DNA of 64,000 nucleotides from HRBIN30 sp964534275. Lineage in GTDB: Bacteria; Desulfobacterota; Binatia; HRBIN30. The notes below the pieces were generated by a model. The model saw only the letters and a program-made list of their open reading frames with translations. It did no database searches and had not been told where the DNA came from. Shown piece by piece: positions 8,646 through 18,254 of the stretch (positions are counted from its first letter, which is position 1; each line of letters opens with the position of its first letter). The stretch covers positions 65,798 through 129,797 of the forward strand of contig CAZHQG010000008.1 in the NCBI GenBank assembly GCA_964534275.1. Direction: 5' to 3'. A program made the position numbers and the translations under genes.

Positions 8646-9221
8646 ATGGTGGCACGAGGGCTTTTGGTGCTGTGTGCTGCAGTTGTTGTGGTGTCGAGCG
8701 GGCGGGGCATGGCTTACGGCCAAACCTTGGAACCCTATACGGGCGTCGACGTGGGCATGGCTGCGCCTACGGAAAAGTTCCGCCGTACCGCAGACGTGGG
8801 TGGCGTGATCGCCGTGCGGGGTGGGCTGCGATTGTTCACGTTGGCCGATAGTTTTGCCGTCGGACTCGAGGGCTCACCGCAGTTCGTCGCGCTTCCGATC
8901 GACAGCGGGGTGTCGACCAAAGGACGCGATGTCCAAAGCGTATTTTCGCTCACCTTTGGGCCGCGCTTCGCGCTGTACGACGAGCACCTGGAAATCTCTC
9001 TTGCCAGCGGCGGTGGTTATTACTTGCACACCACAGGTGTCGTCGACGACGACGGCGGCGGCTGGTACCTAGCCGGTGCCCTGCAGTACCAACTCGGGAA
9101 TGGGAACACCATCGGACTGTTCGCCCGCCGTGACGAAGCGCACATGCGGCCGGTCAAAGGGCCTTCCACGGACCTCACCACGTACTTCACCGCCGGGTTG
9201 ACATTCCACCACCGTTATTGA
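8646..9221 (+). CDS. Predicted outer-membrane beta-barrel protein
   Basis: 191 aa. The ATG at 8646 is chosen because AAAGGAGG at 8629-8636 is correctly spaced; two upstream in-frame ATGs lack such a site. A signal peptide (about 5-26, ending GRGMAYGQ) precedes alternating strands such as GGLRLFTLADSFAVGLEG and VFSLTFGPRFALYDEHLE, and the protein ends in an aromatic strand TAGLTFHHRY, the usual barrel C-terminal signature. It resembles small eight-stranded OmpA/OmpW-like barrels; no substrate can be inferred. Confidence 0.65.
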   Translation: MVARGLLVLCAAVVVVSSGRGMAYGQTLEPYTGVDVGMAAPTEKFRRTADVGGVIAVRGGLRLFTLADSFAVGLEGSPQFVALPIDSGVSTKGRDVQSVFSLTFGPRFALYDEHLEISLASGGGYYLHTTGVVDDDGGGWYLAGALQYQLGNGNTIGLFARRDEAHMRPVKGPSTDLTTYFTAGLTFHHRY

Positions 9222-9378
9222 GCGAGCACCGTTCCGCAAACGCGGCATTCGCTACCGGGGGTTGCCAACTGCAACGCGAACAGTACAGCCCGCGCTTCCA
9301 AGCAGGCTTGTTGCTATGACGCCCAGGTGGACGCAGGTCCTACGGCAGAAGCGGTAGTTCGCAGTCTCGATTGCGTTC

Positions 9379-11772
9379 ATGAATGGTACTGCCCCTCTTC
9401 GACCCAAACGCCGCTGGCTCACCCTTTTTCGTTTTCTAACCGGCCGACTGCGCGGCCAGACCCAAGGGACGTTCCCTCCGCTCACCCCCGAGCTGCTCCC
9501 GCCAACCAGGGGACGGGTCGAGGTCCTTCGCGATGCCCGGGGAATTCCTCACATCTATGCCGGCAACGAGGAGGACCTGTACGGAGTTCTCGGGTATCTG
9601 ATGGCGGCCGATCGCTTCACGTTGATGGACGTTCTCCGGCACCTCGGTGCGGGTCGTCTGACCGAACTCATCGGAAATCCGCGGTTCCCGACCGCCAACC
9701 CGATGTTTCCGGCTCGCTCGCTCGTGGACGTCGACGCCTTCGTGCGACCCCTCGACTTCGAAGCCGCCAGCGAACGCGACTACGAAGCAGCCCCGGCGAG
9801 AGCACGCGCGGTGCTCGAGGCCTTTGCAGCCGGTGTGAACGCTGCGCTCGCAGCAATGGAGGGTTGCTACCCCGTCGATCACTTACCGTTCGGACCCGTG
9901 CACCCTTGGCGCCCGGCTGACGCGCTGCTCGTTGCACGGACGTGCGCATTTTGCGTGGCACTCGCGCCGCTCGATATCGAGCTCGCTGTGGACGCAATCC
10001 GCGGTGCAGTCGGTGACGAGGTTGCAAAGCGCCTCTTTCCTGAAGCGCCGTGGCACGAGGCCCCGCAATGCGTTCGTGGACCCGTCCCCGAACCTGAGCC
10101 ACCGCTGCACTTCGACGGAGTCGGCAGCAACAATTGGGTCGTTGCCGGAAGCCGCTCGGTTTCGGGAAAGCCCATTTTTGCCAACGACCCGCACGTCCCG
10201 TTTTTTCCTCTCCCCACGTTCTGGTACCACGCTCACCTCGAGTGCCCAGAGTACCGGATTCAGGGCGGACTTCTGCCAGGCTGCCCGGTGTTCCCGTATG
10301 GCCATAACGGTTTTCTTGCCTGGGGCGTTACCACCGCGTATCGCGATGCGTGGGATCTGTTCCGCGTCCATCGCTTGCCGGACAACCCCAGCCGCTACCG
10401 CACGGCCGGGGGAACAGAATCGATCCGCAAACATCGCGAACGCCACACGGTCCGCTTCGGAACCGATGTGTGGCTCGAGTGGGAGAGTTGCCCCCATGGC
10501 ATTCTTTACCCCGGATGGAAACACCACGACGGTGTGGATTTGGCCTTGCGCTACGCTCCGAGCGACGCGGGCGCGTTCTTCCATGGCTTTTTGCGCTTGG
10601 CAGAAGCACGCACCGTCGAACAACACCGCACAGCCTTGGAGGAGATCAACACGGGGCCCTTCGACTTCAACCACCTCTATGCACACGTGGACGGCACCAT
10701 TGCTTGGGAACCCTACGGTCAGCTTCCCCGGCGCGGGCGCAGTGGCTTGTTCGTACGCGATGCACACGACCCGGCCGCCGATTGGAAAGGCTTTCTCTCG
10801 TTTGCTGCGAACCCCAAAATCATCGATCCGCCACACGGTTTTCTTGCAACGGCAAATTCGTTCACGGATGCCGAACAAAACGCCGCAATTTCGAGTCCGA
10901 CCCACGCGGAACCCCCGTATCGGCAACGACGAATCGAAGCGTTCCTCGCGTCGCAAGAGAGGCACTCCGTGGAATCGTTTTTCGCCCTGCAGTCGGACAT
11001 CACAAGCCCCTATGGCCTTCCGCTGCGGGACGCCATTTGTGCAGCCCTCGCGCCACGATACGCAAACCACGACGGCATCCGCGGCGCAGCGTACCGAGCC
11101 CTCCTGGAGTGGAACGGCGTGAACGAAACGACAGCGGTCGCCCCCTCGATTCTAGGCTGGCTTCAGCGTGACCTCGCAGAACTGTGTTTCTTGCCACTGC
11201 TCGGTCCGAGCGCAGGTCCGCACTTCTTGCGAACGCGGCGCGCCATCCCGCGATTGCACCGCCTGCTTGCCGACCCCGACGACCCCATTCGCGCCGACGT
11301 CGAGCGGGCGGCAGGCCAAACAATCGCAGAGCTCGTGTGCCGTGCCTTCGAGCGCACGGTCACTCGGCTAGAGCAGGCGTATGGACCGGACGCCCATCAA
11401 TGGACCTGGGGGCGCGTACACCGCCTTCGGCTTGCCCTGTGGCCGGGAGAACTGCCGTGGATCGGCCACTGGTTTCGCGCTCTGGACGACGGTTTTCCTG
11501 GCGATTTGTACAGCGTCAGTCCGAGCGTTTCGTTCCCAGTCGGCAACACCCTGCGCTCGTTCGTCGGCGCCACGAGCCGCTTCGTCTGCGATCTTGCCCG
11601 ACCCGAGGAAGCCTACTTTGCGCACAGCTCCGGACCCAGCGGCAACCCGAACAGCCGCTACTTTGCGTCGTGCACACCAGGCTGGCGACGCTTCGAGTAT
11701 TTCAAGTCAGCCCTTTGGCAACCGCACGAAATTCCCGACCCGGTCGAACACGTCATCGTAGAGCCGCGGTAA
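9379..11772 (+). CDS. Penicillin acylase family N-terminal-nucleophile hydrolase
   Basis: 797 aa, full length for the penicillin amidase (peptidase S45) family, which hydrolyses amide bonds in acylated substrates such as beta-lactams, N-acyl amino acids or acyl-homoserine lactones. The alpha-chain start VEVLRDARGIPHIYAGNEED is typical. The autocatalytic site is DGVGSNNWVVAGSRS: cleavage before Ser250 (codon at 10126) would free the catalytic serine, and ANDPHVPFFPLP follows as expected. The beta chain carries FANDPH, HNGFLAWGVT and the C-terminal GNTLR/PGNPNSRYF-like segments. No clear Sec signal peptide is present, so it may be cytoplasmic or use another route. The start codon lacks a clear ribosome site. 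Neighbouring genes do not reveal the substrate. Confidence 0.88.
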   Translation: MNGTAPLRPKRRWLTLFRFLTGRLRGQTQGTFPPLTPELLPPTRGRVEVLRDARGIPHIYAGNEEDLYGVLGYLMAADRFTLMDVLRHLGAGRLTELIGNPRFPTANPMFPARSLVDVDAFVRPLDFEAASERDYEAAPARARAVLEAFAAGVNAALAAMEGCYPVDHLPFGPVHPWRPADALLVARTCAFCVALAPLDIELAVDAIRGAVGDEVAKRLFPEAPWHEAPQCVRGPVPEPEPPLHFDGVGSNNWVVAGSRSVSGKPIFANDPHVPFFPLPTFWYHAHLECPEYRIQGGLLPGCPVFPYGHNGFLAWGVTTAYRDAWDLFRVHRLPDNPSRYRTAGGTESIRKHRERHTVRFGTDVWLEWESCPHGILYPGWKHHDGVDLALRYAPSDAGAFFHGFLRLAEARTVEQHRTALEEINTGPFDFNHLYAHVDGTIAWEPYGQLPRRGRSGLFVRDAHDPAADWKGFLSFAANPKIIDPPHGFLATANSFTDAEQNAAISSPTHAEPPYRQRRIEAFLASQERHSVESFFALQSDITSPYGLPLRDAICAALAPRYANHDGIRGAAYRALLEWNGVNETTAVAPSILGWLQRDLAELCFLPLLGPSAGPHFLRTRRAIPRLHRLLADPDDPIRADVERAAGQTIAELVCRAFERTVTRLEQAYGPDAHQWTWGRVHRLRLALWPGELPWIGHWFRALDDGFPGDLYSVSPSVSFPVGNTLRSFVGATSRFVCDLARPEEAYFAHSSGPSGNPNSRYFASCTPGWRRFEYFKSALWQPHEIPDPVEHVIVEPR

Positions 11773-11854
11773 TTCCGCAACGGCTAGCCGCTGCCCTTCA
11801 CGGGTACGACACTCGAGTGCCCAGCCCACACGGCACGACGACCTCGACAGGCCG

Positions 11855-12754
11855 TCACTCGTGAAGCTGTTGCAGGTCCGGACGCTTCAGCACCTCGATA
11901 AATTTCACGGCAGCGGGAGAAAGGTGACGCCCTTTTTTATGCACAATCCCTAACGGCCGCAAAATCGTCTCGTCGGCGAGATGCACCACGCGCAACGACC
12001 CGTGCTCCACCTCGTACTTCACGGAAGCCAGCGGGACGATGCTGATGCCTTGACCGATTTCCACTGCGCGCTTGATGGTTTCGATGTTGTCGTACTCCCC
12101 CACGTAACGCACGTGGATTTGCCGATCCTTGAACAACTGATCGAGCGCGCGCCGAGTTGCCACCTCGCGCTCGTAACCCACGAACGTCTCACCGTCGAGT
12201 TTTGCGAGCGTCACCCGCTTTTGGTTCGCCAGCGGATGGTCGGGCGGGCATACCACAACCAACCGATCTTCGCGGAAAGGCACAATGTTGATTTGCGGGT
12301 GTTTCGCGGGGTACGCCACGATGCCCAAATCGATCCGTCCAGCGATCGTGTCGTCGTAAATCTTGTTCGGGCGCGAGTACTCTACGTGCACGCTCACCTG
12401 CGGGTACAAACGCAAATACTCCTTCAAATACGGCGGTAGCTCGTGCAACCCGACGCTGTACACGATTGCCACGCGCAACGGCCCCGAGACGATCTTCGCA
12501 CTTTCTTGCAGCTCGGTTTCGATTTGCCGGTACTTCTCCAAGATCTCCCGGCTCGCTCGGTAGAGAATGGCGCCTTCAGGCGTGGGCTTGGCGCCAGAGC
12601 GACTTCGTTCCAGCAATCGGCACTGGTACTTCAGCTCGAGGTTGCGCAATTGCTGGCTCACAGCCGATTGCGTGATGAAGTTTTGTGCCGCCGCTTGCGA
12701 GAAGCTCCCCGTTTCCACTACGTCGCAAAACACCTTGAGCGTCTCGATGTGCAT
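11855..12754 (-). CDS. LysR family transcriptional regulator
   Basis: 299 aa, the standard family size. The N-terminal winged helix-turn-helix (about 1-60) contains GSFSQAAAQNFITQSAVSQQ, and the two-lobed effector domain (about 90-295) begins at GPLRVAIVYSVG. The C-terminal half resembles the CysB/CysL/CbbR-like group, but the effector cannot be named. It is divergent from glmU with a gap of about 210 bases and convergent with the acylase gene. LysR proteins often control the divergent neighbour or themselves; a housekeeping target such as glmU would be unusual, so distant targets are more likely. Confidence 0.9.
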   Translation of the reverse strand: MHIETLKVFCDVVETGSFSQAAAQNFITQSAVSQQLRNLELKYQCRLLERSRSGAKPTPEGAILYRASREILEKYRQIETELQESAKIVSGPLRVAIVYSVGLHELPPYLKEYLRLYPQVSVHVEYSRPNKIYDDTIAGRIDLGIVAYPAKHPQINIVPFREDRLVVVCPPDHPLANQKRVTLAKLDGETFVGYEREVATRRALDQLFKDRQIHVRYVGEYDNIETIKRAVEIGQGISIVPLASVKYEVEHGSLRVVHLADETILRPLGIVHKKGRHLSPAAVKFIEVLKRPDLQQLHE

Positions 12755-12966
12755 GGGCCGAAAGGTTAGTCGATCTCATCATGATGTCAACCAAGACACA
12801 TGCATACTTATGAGCGCTCTCCCTTGCGCAAAGCCGTTGCCCTTGCGGTTGCCGCGCGCCGCTGGCTTGCTCCTCGAGGAGCGTGTGTGCGTCCTCGCAA
12901 CCAGCGAAGTGGTCTGTGCAGACAAGAGAACTTGACTTTTATCTTCGTACTGTTCATGGAGTAGAC

Positions 12967-14391
12967 ATGACGAACAACGAGCCGATTGCGGCAGTGGTGC
13001 TGGCAGCCGGGCGCGGAACACGCATGCGCTCCTCTAGGCCGAAAGTCTTGCACGAATTAGCCGGGGAACCGCTCCTCACCTACCCGTTGCGGTTATTGCA
13101 GTCGTTCGGCGTGAAGCCGGTCGTGGTGGTGGTGCCGCCCCAGGCACCCCACATCCGCGCCGTTTGTGAGCCGTTTCGCCCGCACATTGTGGTTCAACCG
13201 CAAGCGCGCGGAACAGGTCATGCGGCCCAGGCCGCACTGGCTGCGCTCCTGCCCTTCGACGGGTCGGTGCTCATTTTGCCCGCTGATTTACCTTTGCTTA
13301 CGGAAAACACCCTTCACCGGATGCTTTCCGTACACACTGCGCAGCAGGCAGTCATCACATTGCTCACGCAAACGGTGGAAAACCCCGCTGGCTACGGCCG
13401 CGTCGTGCGCGACCGGACAGGACAGGTGTTGCTGATCCGCGAAGATCGCGACGCTTCCCCTGCAGAACGCAACATCCGCGAGGTGAACGTGGGTGTGTAC
13501 TGCGTAGCCACCGCGGTGCTGGCAAGGTTTCTCTCCCGCTTGCAGCCTGACAACGCGCAGGGGGAGCTCTACCTGACCGACATTGTTGCCTTCGCGCGCG
13601 CGGACGGACTGCCTGTCGCCGCCACCTCTGCACCGGAGGCAGAGGTGGCACAAGTGAGCACCCAGGTCGACCTTGCCCGGTGCGAAACGTTGCTGCGGCA
13701 ACGACTGACCACGTACTGGATGCACCAAGGCGTTACCATTGTAGACCCAGCAACCACGTACCTTGGTCCCCGAGTGGAGTTGGAACCGGATGTGATCATC
13801 GGGCCGAACGTGATTTTGCATGGTGCCACCCGCGTGGCCTCTGGCACGCGTTTGGACGGCTGCGCACGCGTTGTCGACAGCACCATCGGTCCAAACTGCC
13901 ACATCAAGTACGGTGTCGTCATGCAAGAAGCGACACTGGCAGAACAGGTCGTCGTGGGTCCATTTGCCCAGTTGCGGCCAGGCACCCGGCTGGGCCCCAA
14001 CGTCCACATCGGGGACTTCGTGGAAACCAAGAACGCGGTGCTCGCGAGGGGAGTGAAGGCCAATCACCTCGCTTACTTGGGCGACGTCGAGGTGGGCGAG
14101 GAAACGAACATTGGCGCGGGAACGATTACCTGCAATTACGATGGCTTCCACAAACACCGCACCGTCATTGGTGCCCGCGTGCAAGTCGGTAGCGACTCTC
14201 AACTCGTCGCACCGGTGACGATCGGAGACGACGCGTATGTTGCGACGGGCACCACTGTGCGGAAAGACGTTTCCCCCGGCGCCTTGGTATACAACCCGAA
14301 GCTACAAAGAGAACGTGGGGGTTGGGTGGCCGCCCGCCGCTCTCGCGAAGCACGCAAGGGGAACGGCGAAGAACACGAACCGCAAGACTGA
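12967..14391 (+). CDS. glmU: Bifunctional UDP-GlcNAc pyrophosphorylase / glucosamine-1-P acetyltransferase
   Basis: 474 aa. It makes UDP-N-acetylglucosamine for peptidoglycan and lipopolysaccharide. The ATG at 12967 has GGAG five bases upstream. The N-terminal uridylyltransferase domain (about 1-235) has the signature VVLAAGRGTRMRSSRPKVL and the lysine-rich loop QARGTGHAAQAAL. The C-terminal domain (about 255-460) is a left-handed beta helix of hexapeptide repeats, with the acetyltransferase region NYDGFHKHRTVIGARVQVGS containing the catalytic His. The basic C-terminal tail is somewhat longer than usual. Apparently monocistronic here; glmS is not adjacent. Confidence 0.95.
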   Translation: MTNNEPIAAVVLAAGRGTRMRSSRPKVLHELAGEPLLTYPLRLLQSFGVKPVVVVVPPQAPHIRAVCEPFRPHIVVQPQARGTGHAAQAALAALLPFDGSVLILPADLPLLTENTLHRMLSVHTAQQAVITLLTQTVENPAGYGRVVRDRTGQVLLIREDRDASPAERNIREVNVGVYCVATAVLARFLSRLQPDNAQGELYLTDIVAFARADGLPVAATSAPEAEVAQVSTQVDLARCETLLRQRLTTYWMHQGVTIVDPATTYLGPRVELEPDVIIGPNVILHGATRVASGTRLDGCARVVDSTIGPNCHIKYGVVMQEATLAEQVVVGPFAQLRPGTRLGPNVHIGDFVETKNAVLARGVKANHLAYLGDVEVGEETNIGAGTITCNYDGFHKHRTVIGARVQVGSDSQLVAPVTIGDDAYVATGTTVRKDVSPGALVYNPKLQRERGGWVAARRSREARKGNGEEHEPQD

Positions 14392-14706
14392 ACCTTTTGT
14401 GACGCCGGTTTTCTGCTTCCAGAGCGGAGCGCTGTAACCCCTCTTTTCGCCCGTCACGGCAACAGCTCTCCTCACGTGCTGTCGTGATGCGATGTAGTCA
14501 CTGGGTCGCCGAGGTCTGCTGCGCTGCCTGACGCTGGCGACACGAACGATGCCTTCGACAACAAGGGAGGATCCCACACGACGCGCCGCGACGTGGGAGC
14601 TGCAGTGGTGGCAAATGTCCGGCCCTCCCGACACCAAAGGTGGGGGTCAGCTCTTCCCGCTGGCGGGGCTTCTCGGATCGTGCAATCGCAGGTTGGCCAG
14701 TGCCTT
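14392..14706. other. Convergent intergenic region
   Basis: 315 bases between glmU (+) and the ECF transporter operon (-). An imperfect inverted repeat (about 14454-14466 with 14478-14487, TCACGGC..CAGC against GCTGTCGTGA) may end glmU transcription. A second near-palindrome lies at 14573-14597. No gene was recognised. Confidence 0.35.
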
Positions 14707-15480
14707 TTACCCCAAGAGGCCACCTCTCGCCCACCAAACCCACGCCACCGCCAGAGCTGCCGCTAACGCCACTGCCGCAGCATCTGCCCAACGCACGGCG
14801 TACACGCGGTAGCTGGTACGCCGGCCGTGCCGTTGAAACCCCCGCGCCTCGAGCGCCATGGCCATGTGGTCGGCCCGGCGCAAAGCGCCAATAAACACCG
14901 GAACGATGACTGGCAGGTAGCGACCGATACGCTCCCACCAGCGCCCTTGGTTGAAATCGAACCCGCGGCAACGTTGCGCTTGCACCACGGAGATCGCTGC
15001 ATCGACGAACGCAGGCACAAGGCGAAAGGCGAGCGTCATGGCAAAGCCTAGTTTGGCGGGCACACCGAGCATTCGGAGTGCATCTGCGAACTCCTCGATC
15101 CGCGTTGTCGACAAAAACAACAATCCGGCAGCGAAAAAGGTGGTCACCTTGAATGCCATGGCGAAGGCAAACCAAACGCCGTCGGGCCCAGGATGGAAGG
15201 GGCCCCACGAAAACCATGGCGCGGCACTGTTGTAAAACAAAGTCCACACCAACGAGGTCATCACGAATACGAGCGCGAGAAACCACCGGAAACGACGCAC
15301 GTTTTCCCAAGCCGAGCCTGCCCACAACAACGCCACGATGAGCACGGCGAGGGGCGCGCTTTGCAACGGCGACTGACTGACGAATGCGGCGACAAACAGT
15401 GCGAGCACGCCTGCGACTTTCGCCACGGGGTGCAACCGGTGCAGCGCCGTGGTTCGCGCTACGTACAGAGTGAGTTTCAT
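14707..15480 (-). CDS. ecfT: Energy-coupling factor transporter transmembrane protein EcfT
   Basis: 257 aa, T component of an ECF vitamin/metal importer. The ATG overlaps the ecfA stop (ATGA). Several membrane helices are evident, and the two cytoplasmic coupling motifs that bind the ATPases are present as AQRCRGFDF and ALEARGFQR, the Ala-x-Arg-Gly pattern of the CbiQ/EcfT family. With the fused ATPase and S component upstream it forms a complete dedicated ECF transporter. Substrate is unknown; no vitamin or metal synthesis gene and no recognisable riboswitch is nearby. Confidence 0.85.
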   Translation of the reverse strand: MKLTLYVARTTALHRLHPVAKVAGVLALFVAAFVSQSPLQSAPLAVLIVALLWAGSAWENVRRFRWFLALVFVMTSLVWTLFYNSAAPWFSWGPFHPGPDGVWFAFAMAFKVTTFFAAGLLFLSTTRIEEFADALRMLGVPAKLGFAMTLAFRLVPAFVDAAISVVQAQRCRGFDFNQGRWWERIGRYLPVIVPVFIGALRRADHMAMALEARGFQRHGRRTSYRVYAVRWADAAAVALAAALAVAWVWWARGGLLG

Positions 15481-17183
15481 GGCTGCTCCACTCCTCGCGA
15501 CTCGAGCACATCCAGCAATTCTTGAATCCCCCGCACGGCAAACCCTAGGCGCCGCCCCAACTGCACTGCCGGCGGCACCCGAAACCGTGCACACTCGAGC
15601 AGGTCGTCGCGAGCAAAGAGGTCGGTCGTAGGCCCATCAAATACAAGCCGGGCGCGATGCAGCAAGAGCACCCGCTCCGCAAATTCTGCCACCAGCCAAG
15701 CCGTGTGGGTAATCATCACCACCGTCATGCCCGTACGATGGAGAGCGCTTACGAGATCCATCACCTGCCGCTGTTCTCGCGCGTCGAGGCCGGTGGTGGG
15801 CTCGTCGAGGAGCAAAACCTCGGGGCGCAGTGCCAGAAGGGAGGCGACGGCAAGACGCTGCCGCTCGCCTTTGTTGAGCCAAAACGGATCGTCGTCTGCA
15901 CGCTCGATCAGCGCGGCAGCCGCCAAGGCTTCCTGCACGCGTTCATGGACCTCCGGAGCGGGCAACCCGACCTGGCGCGGCCCGAACGCGATCTCGTCGT
16001 AGACGCGGTCAGCGAAAATCTGATGGTCTGGATTCTGGAAGACGTACCCAACGAGAGTGGCTCGTCGCTGAGGCGACAAGTCGACAATCGGCTGCCCCTT
16101 CACGTGCACCGTGCCTGCTTGCGGCGCAAGGAGCCCACTCAAGCACTTGGCAAGCGTGGTCTTTCCGGAACCGTTTTGCCCGAGCAAGGCCACGAATTCG
16201 CCCGCACGAAGCTCCACATTCACTTGCTCGAGCGCGGGCGCGGGAGCATCGGCGTATTGCACCGTCACATCTCGAGCGGCAAGTACAATTTCGCCAACGG
16301 AGCTGCGCGGTGACCGATCCGCGCCCGCAGCCGCGGCGCGCGTGGGGACCCCGCTGCGGACGAGCACCGATACAGCTTCCTCCACATCTCGAGGAACCGC
16401 GGCCCAGCGCATCCGTCGCGCCAGTACGGCAAGATCTGGTGGGCGCACGCCAACGTGTTCCAGCAACGCAACATCGCGCAAGACCTCGGCAGGAGTGCCC
16501 GCTGCAACCACGCGCCCTTGGCAAAGCAGCACGATCCGGTCTGCCATTTCCGCCGCAATCGTTTCGTGCTCGACAACCACGAGCGTGCGTCCTTGCGTAC
16601 GTAGCCTGCTGATCACCCCTAACACCTCCTCCTTGCCAGCCGGATCGAGGTCGGTCGTTGGCTCGTCGAGCACCAGCAGCTCAGGCTCCATTGCCAGCAC
16701 AGCAGCAATCGCCAACCGTTGCTTTTCGCCTCCCGACAAAGTGGCGGGATCGCGATCCTCGAAGCCAGCCAATCCTACAGCGGCCAGGGCCGCGCGCACG
16801 CGGTCCACCATTTCTTTCCTGGGCACCCCGAGCTGTTCGAGCCCGAATGCCACTTCATGTTCCACTGCAGTGGAAAACAGTTGCGCCTCGAAGTCTTGCG
16901 CTACTAAGCCCACGCGACCCGCGAAATCCGCAACGGTTTCGTGCTCGCACTTCTGCCCGAAGAGCCACACCTCGCCCCGCAGTTCGCCCCGCTGGAATCC
17001 GGGAATCGTGCGGTTCAACAGTTTGGTCAGCGTGCTTTTGCCTGCGCCGCTGGCGCCCATCACCACGACCATTTCGCCGCGGCCCACCTGGAACTCTACT
17101 TCGCGCAACGCCCAACACCGCGCCCCTTCGTAGGCAAAACTTACGTTGCGCAACTCGGCGACAAATTGCTTGGGCACACGCAC
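15477..17183 (-). CDS. ecfA: Fused double ATPase of an ECF transporter (EcfA-EcfA)
   Basis: 568 aa holding two ABC ATPase domains in one chain, replacing separate EcfA1 and EcfA2. The GTG at 17183 lies just after the S-component stop (17185); a second GTG at 17177 is possible. Domain 1 (about 5-235): Walker A GASGAGKST, signature LSGGEKQRL, Walker B LLVLDEPTTDLDP. Domain 2 (about 290-530): Walker A GQNGSGKTTL, Walker B VLLLDEPTTGLD, but the signature reads LNKGERQRL instead of LSGGxxQR. One site may thus be catalytically weaker, a known asymmetry in paired ABC ATPases. Overlaps ecfT by four bases, indicating coupled translation. Confidence 0.88.
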   Translation of the reverse strand: MRVPKQFVAELRNVSFAYEGARCWALREVEFQVGRGEMVVVMGASGAGKSTLTKLLNRTIPGFQRGELRGEVWLFGQKCEHETVADFAGRVGLVAQDFEAQLFSTAVEHEVAFGLEQLGVPRKEMVDRVRAALAAVGLAGFEDRDPATLSGGEKQRLAIAAVLAMEPELLVLDEPTTDLDPAGKEEVLGVISRLRTQGRTLVVVEHETIAAEMADRIVLLCQGRVVAAGTPAEVLRDVALLEHVGVRPPDLAVLARRMRWAAVPRDVEEAVSVLVRSGVPTRAAAAGADRSPRSSVGEIVLAARDVTVQYADAPAPALEQVNVELRAGEFVALLGQNGSGKTTLAKCLSGLLAPQAGTVHVKGQPIVDLSPQRRATLVGYVFQNPDHQIFADRVYDEIAFGPRQVGLPAPEVHERVQEALAAAALIERADDDPFWLNKGERQRLAVASLLALRPEVLLLDEPTTGLDAREQRQVMDLVSALHRTGMTVVMITHTAWLVAEFAERVLLLHRARLVFDGPTTDLFARDDLLECARFRVPPAVQLGRRLGFAVRGIQELLDVLESRGVEQP

Positions 17184-17184
17184 G

Positions 17185-17967
17185 TCAGAGCAACGCAATG
17201 CCGATCGCGAGGAGAAGCAGCACCGGGAGCAACCCCAGCCCGACAGCACGCGCGCCCGTACCCGCTGCCGCATCCGGCCCCGTCCACGGGAGTACCAACG
17301 CACCAGCGGACAGTGCATTTCCCAACCACATTCCCGCGACCACGGCGACCACGACAAGGACTGCACCCAGCCACGCTACGGGAGCAGGCGGCTTTTGCCT
17401 TTCTACCAACACGTAGCGATAGACCAGCCGCCCCCGCTCTGCGCGCGGATACAGAACGGCAAGCAACAGCGGCGCGAGCAGCAAACTTGCAAGCAAATTG
17501 TTGAGCCACACGATGTTTCCCAATACGCGGAAAGGCACGAAGCCAAGCAAGTTCAGCCCCCAGCCAATCACGAGGGCACACGCGCCGCTAGCCACCGCGA
17601 CGACGCCGCCGAACCGGACCCAGCCGGACCACCGCCGGGGTATCGGCGGGCGATCGGTCAGCAACTCCCACAGTCTGTAAGGCAAAAACCCGTAGAGAAA
17701 ATTTCCCCAAAAGCCGAACAAGTCTCCCGGGCCGAATCCTCCAAAAAAGTCACCAATGATGTTCCCGATCGCTGCGCCCCAAGCAGCCGCCGGGCCGAAC
17801 AAAAACGAACAAACTACCGGTACAGCGTTGGCGGGGCGCAACTCCGTGACCCCAGGAATGATGGGCAAGACCTTGAAGGGGATCAGAATGGCAGCGTAAA
17901 GCGACGCAGTCATGGCCGTGAACACGACCATCCGCGTGTTCCGCCACATCCCGAACAATTCGCGCAT
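17185..17967 (-). CDS. ECF transporter substrate-binding (S) component
   Basis: 260 aa integral membrane protein. The ATG at 17967 is preferred; a TTG at 18030 would add 21 unconvincing residues. The N-terminal half has MVVFTAMTASLYAAILIPF, then TELRPANAVPVVCSFLFGPA and AIGNIIGDFFGG, matching S components of the QueT-like/uncharacterised group that sit beside EcfA and EcfT. The C-terminal half adds two or more extra hydrophobic helices not found in minimal six-helix S components, so the protein is longer than usual. It binds the imported substrate, which cannot be named. It is directly followed by the ATPase gene. Confidence 0.75.
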   Translation of the reverse strand: MRELFGMWRNTRMVVFTAMTASLYAAILIPFKVLPIIPGVTELRPANAVPVVCSFLFGPAAAWGAAIGNIIGDFFGGFGPGDLFGFWGNFLYGFLPYRLWELLTDRPPIPRRWSGWVRFGGVVAVASGACALVIGWGLNLLGFVPFRVLGNIVWLNNLLASLLLAPLLLAVLYPRAERGRLVYRYVLVERQKPPAPVAWLGAVLVVVAVVAGMWLGNALSAGALVLPWTGPDAAAGTGARAVGLGLLPVLLLLAIGIALL

Positions 17968-18030
17968 AGGCCCGTTGTCTACGCTGCCCCCGGCGGTGGA
18001 ACAAGAATCGACCAGCGGGCCTCGCCACAA

Positions 18031-18192
18031 CTAAAAGCGCCGCCGGGGAGGTAGTGGCTGACTCGAATCGGGCTCGTGGTCGAGTTCGTGACTTTCGCTT
18101 TCAGGCACAAGCGCCGCATTGCATTGCGGACAGGTACCCTCTGGTGGCTTGACCCGAAAGCGCCGCCCACATCGCGGGCATATGTAGAGCAT
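18031..18192 (-). CDS. Small zinc-ribbon protein
   Basis: 53 aa. The ATG at 18192 has an excellent ribosome site (GGAGGCGAGG). The N-terminus MLYICPRCGRRFRV and EGTCPQCNAAL provide two CxxC knuckles that should bind one zinc ion; the rest is an acidic, His/Pro-rich tail (ELDHEPDSSQPLPPRRRF). It sits between the CoA-transferase and the S component with gaps of 62 and 63 bases on the same strand. Function unknown; a metal-handling or regulatory role linked to the transporter is speculation. Confidence 0.7.
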   Translation of the reverse strand: MLYICPRCGRRFRVKPPEGTCPQCNAALVPESESHELDHEPDSSQPLPPRRRF

Positions 18193-18254
18193 CCTCGCCT
18201 CCTCATCCTTACCCAGCGGAGCACTGCCGGCCGGCGAACTTGCCGCGCGCGTGC

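Noticed and set aside
14500..14706. Possible cobalamin-type riboswitch for the ECF transporter
   Set aside because: Fragments such as GCGGGAAG and GCCACCACTG occur on the minus strand, but they lie downstream of ecfT and do not form the required conserved core.
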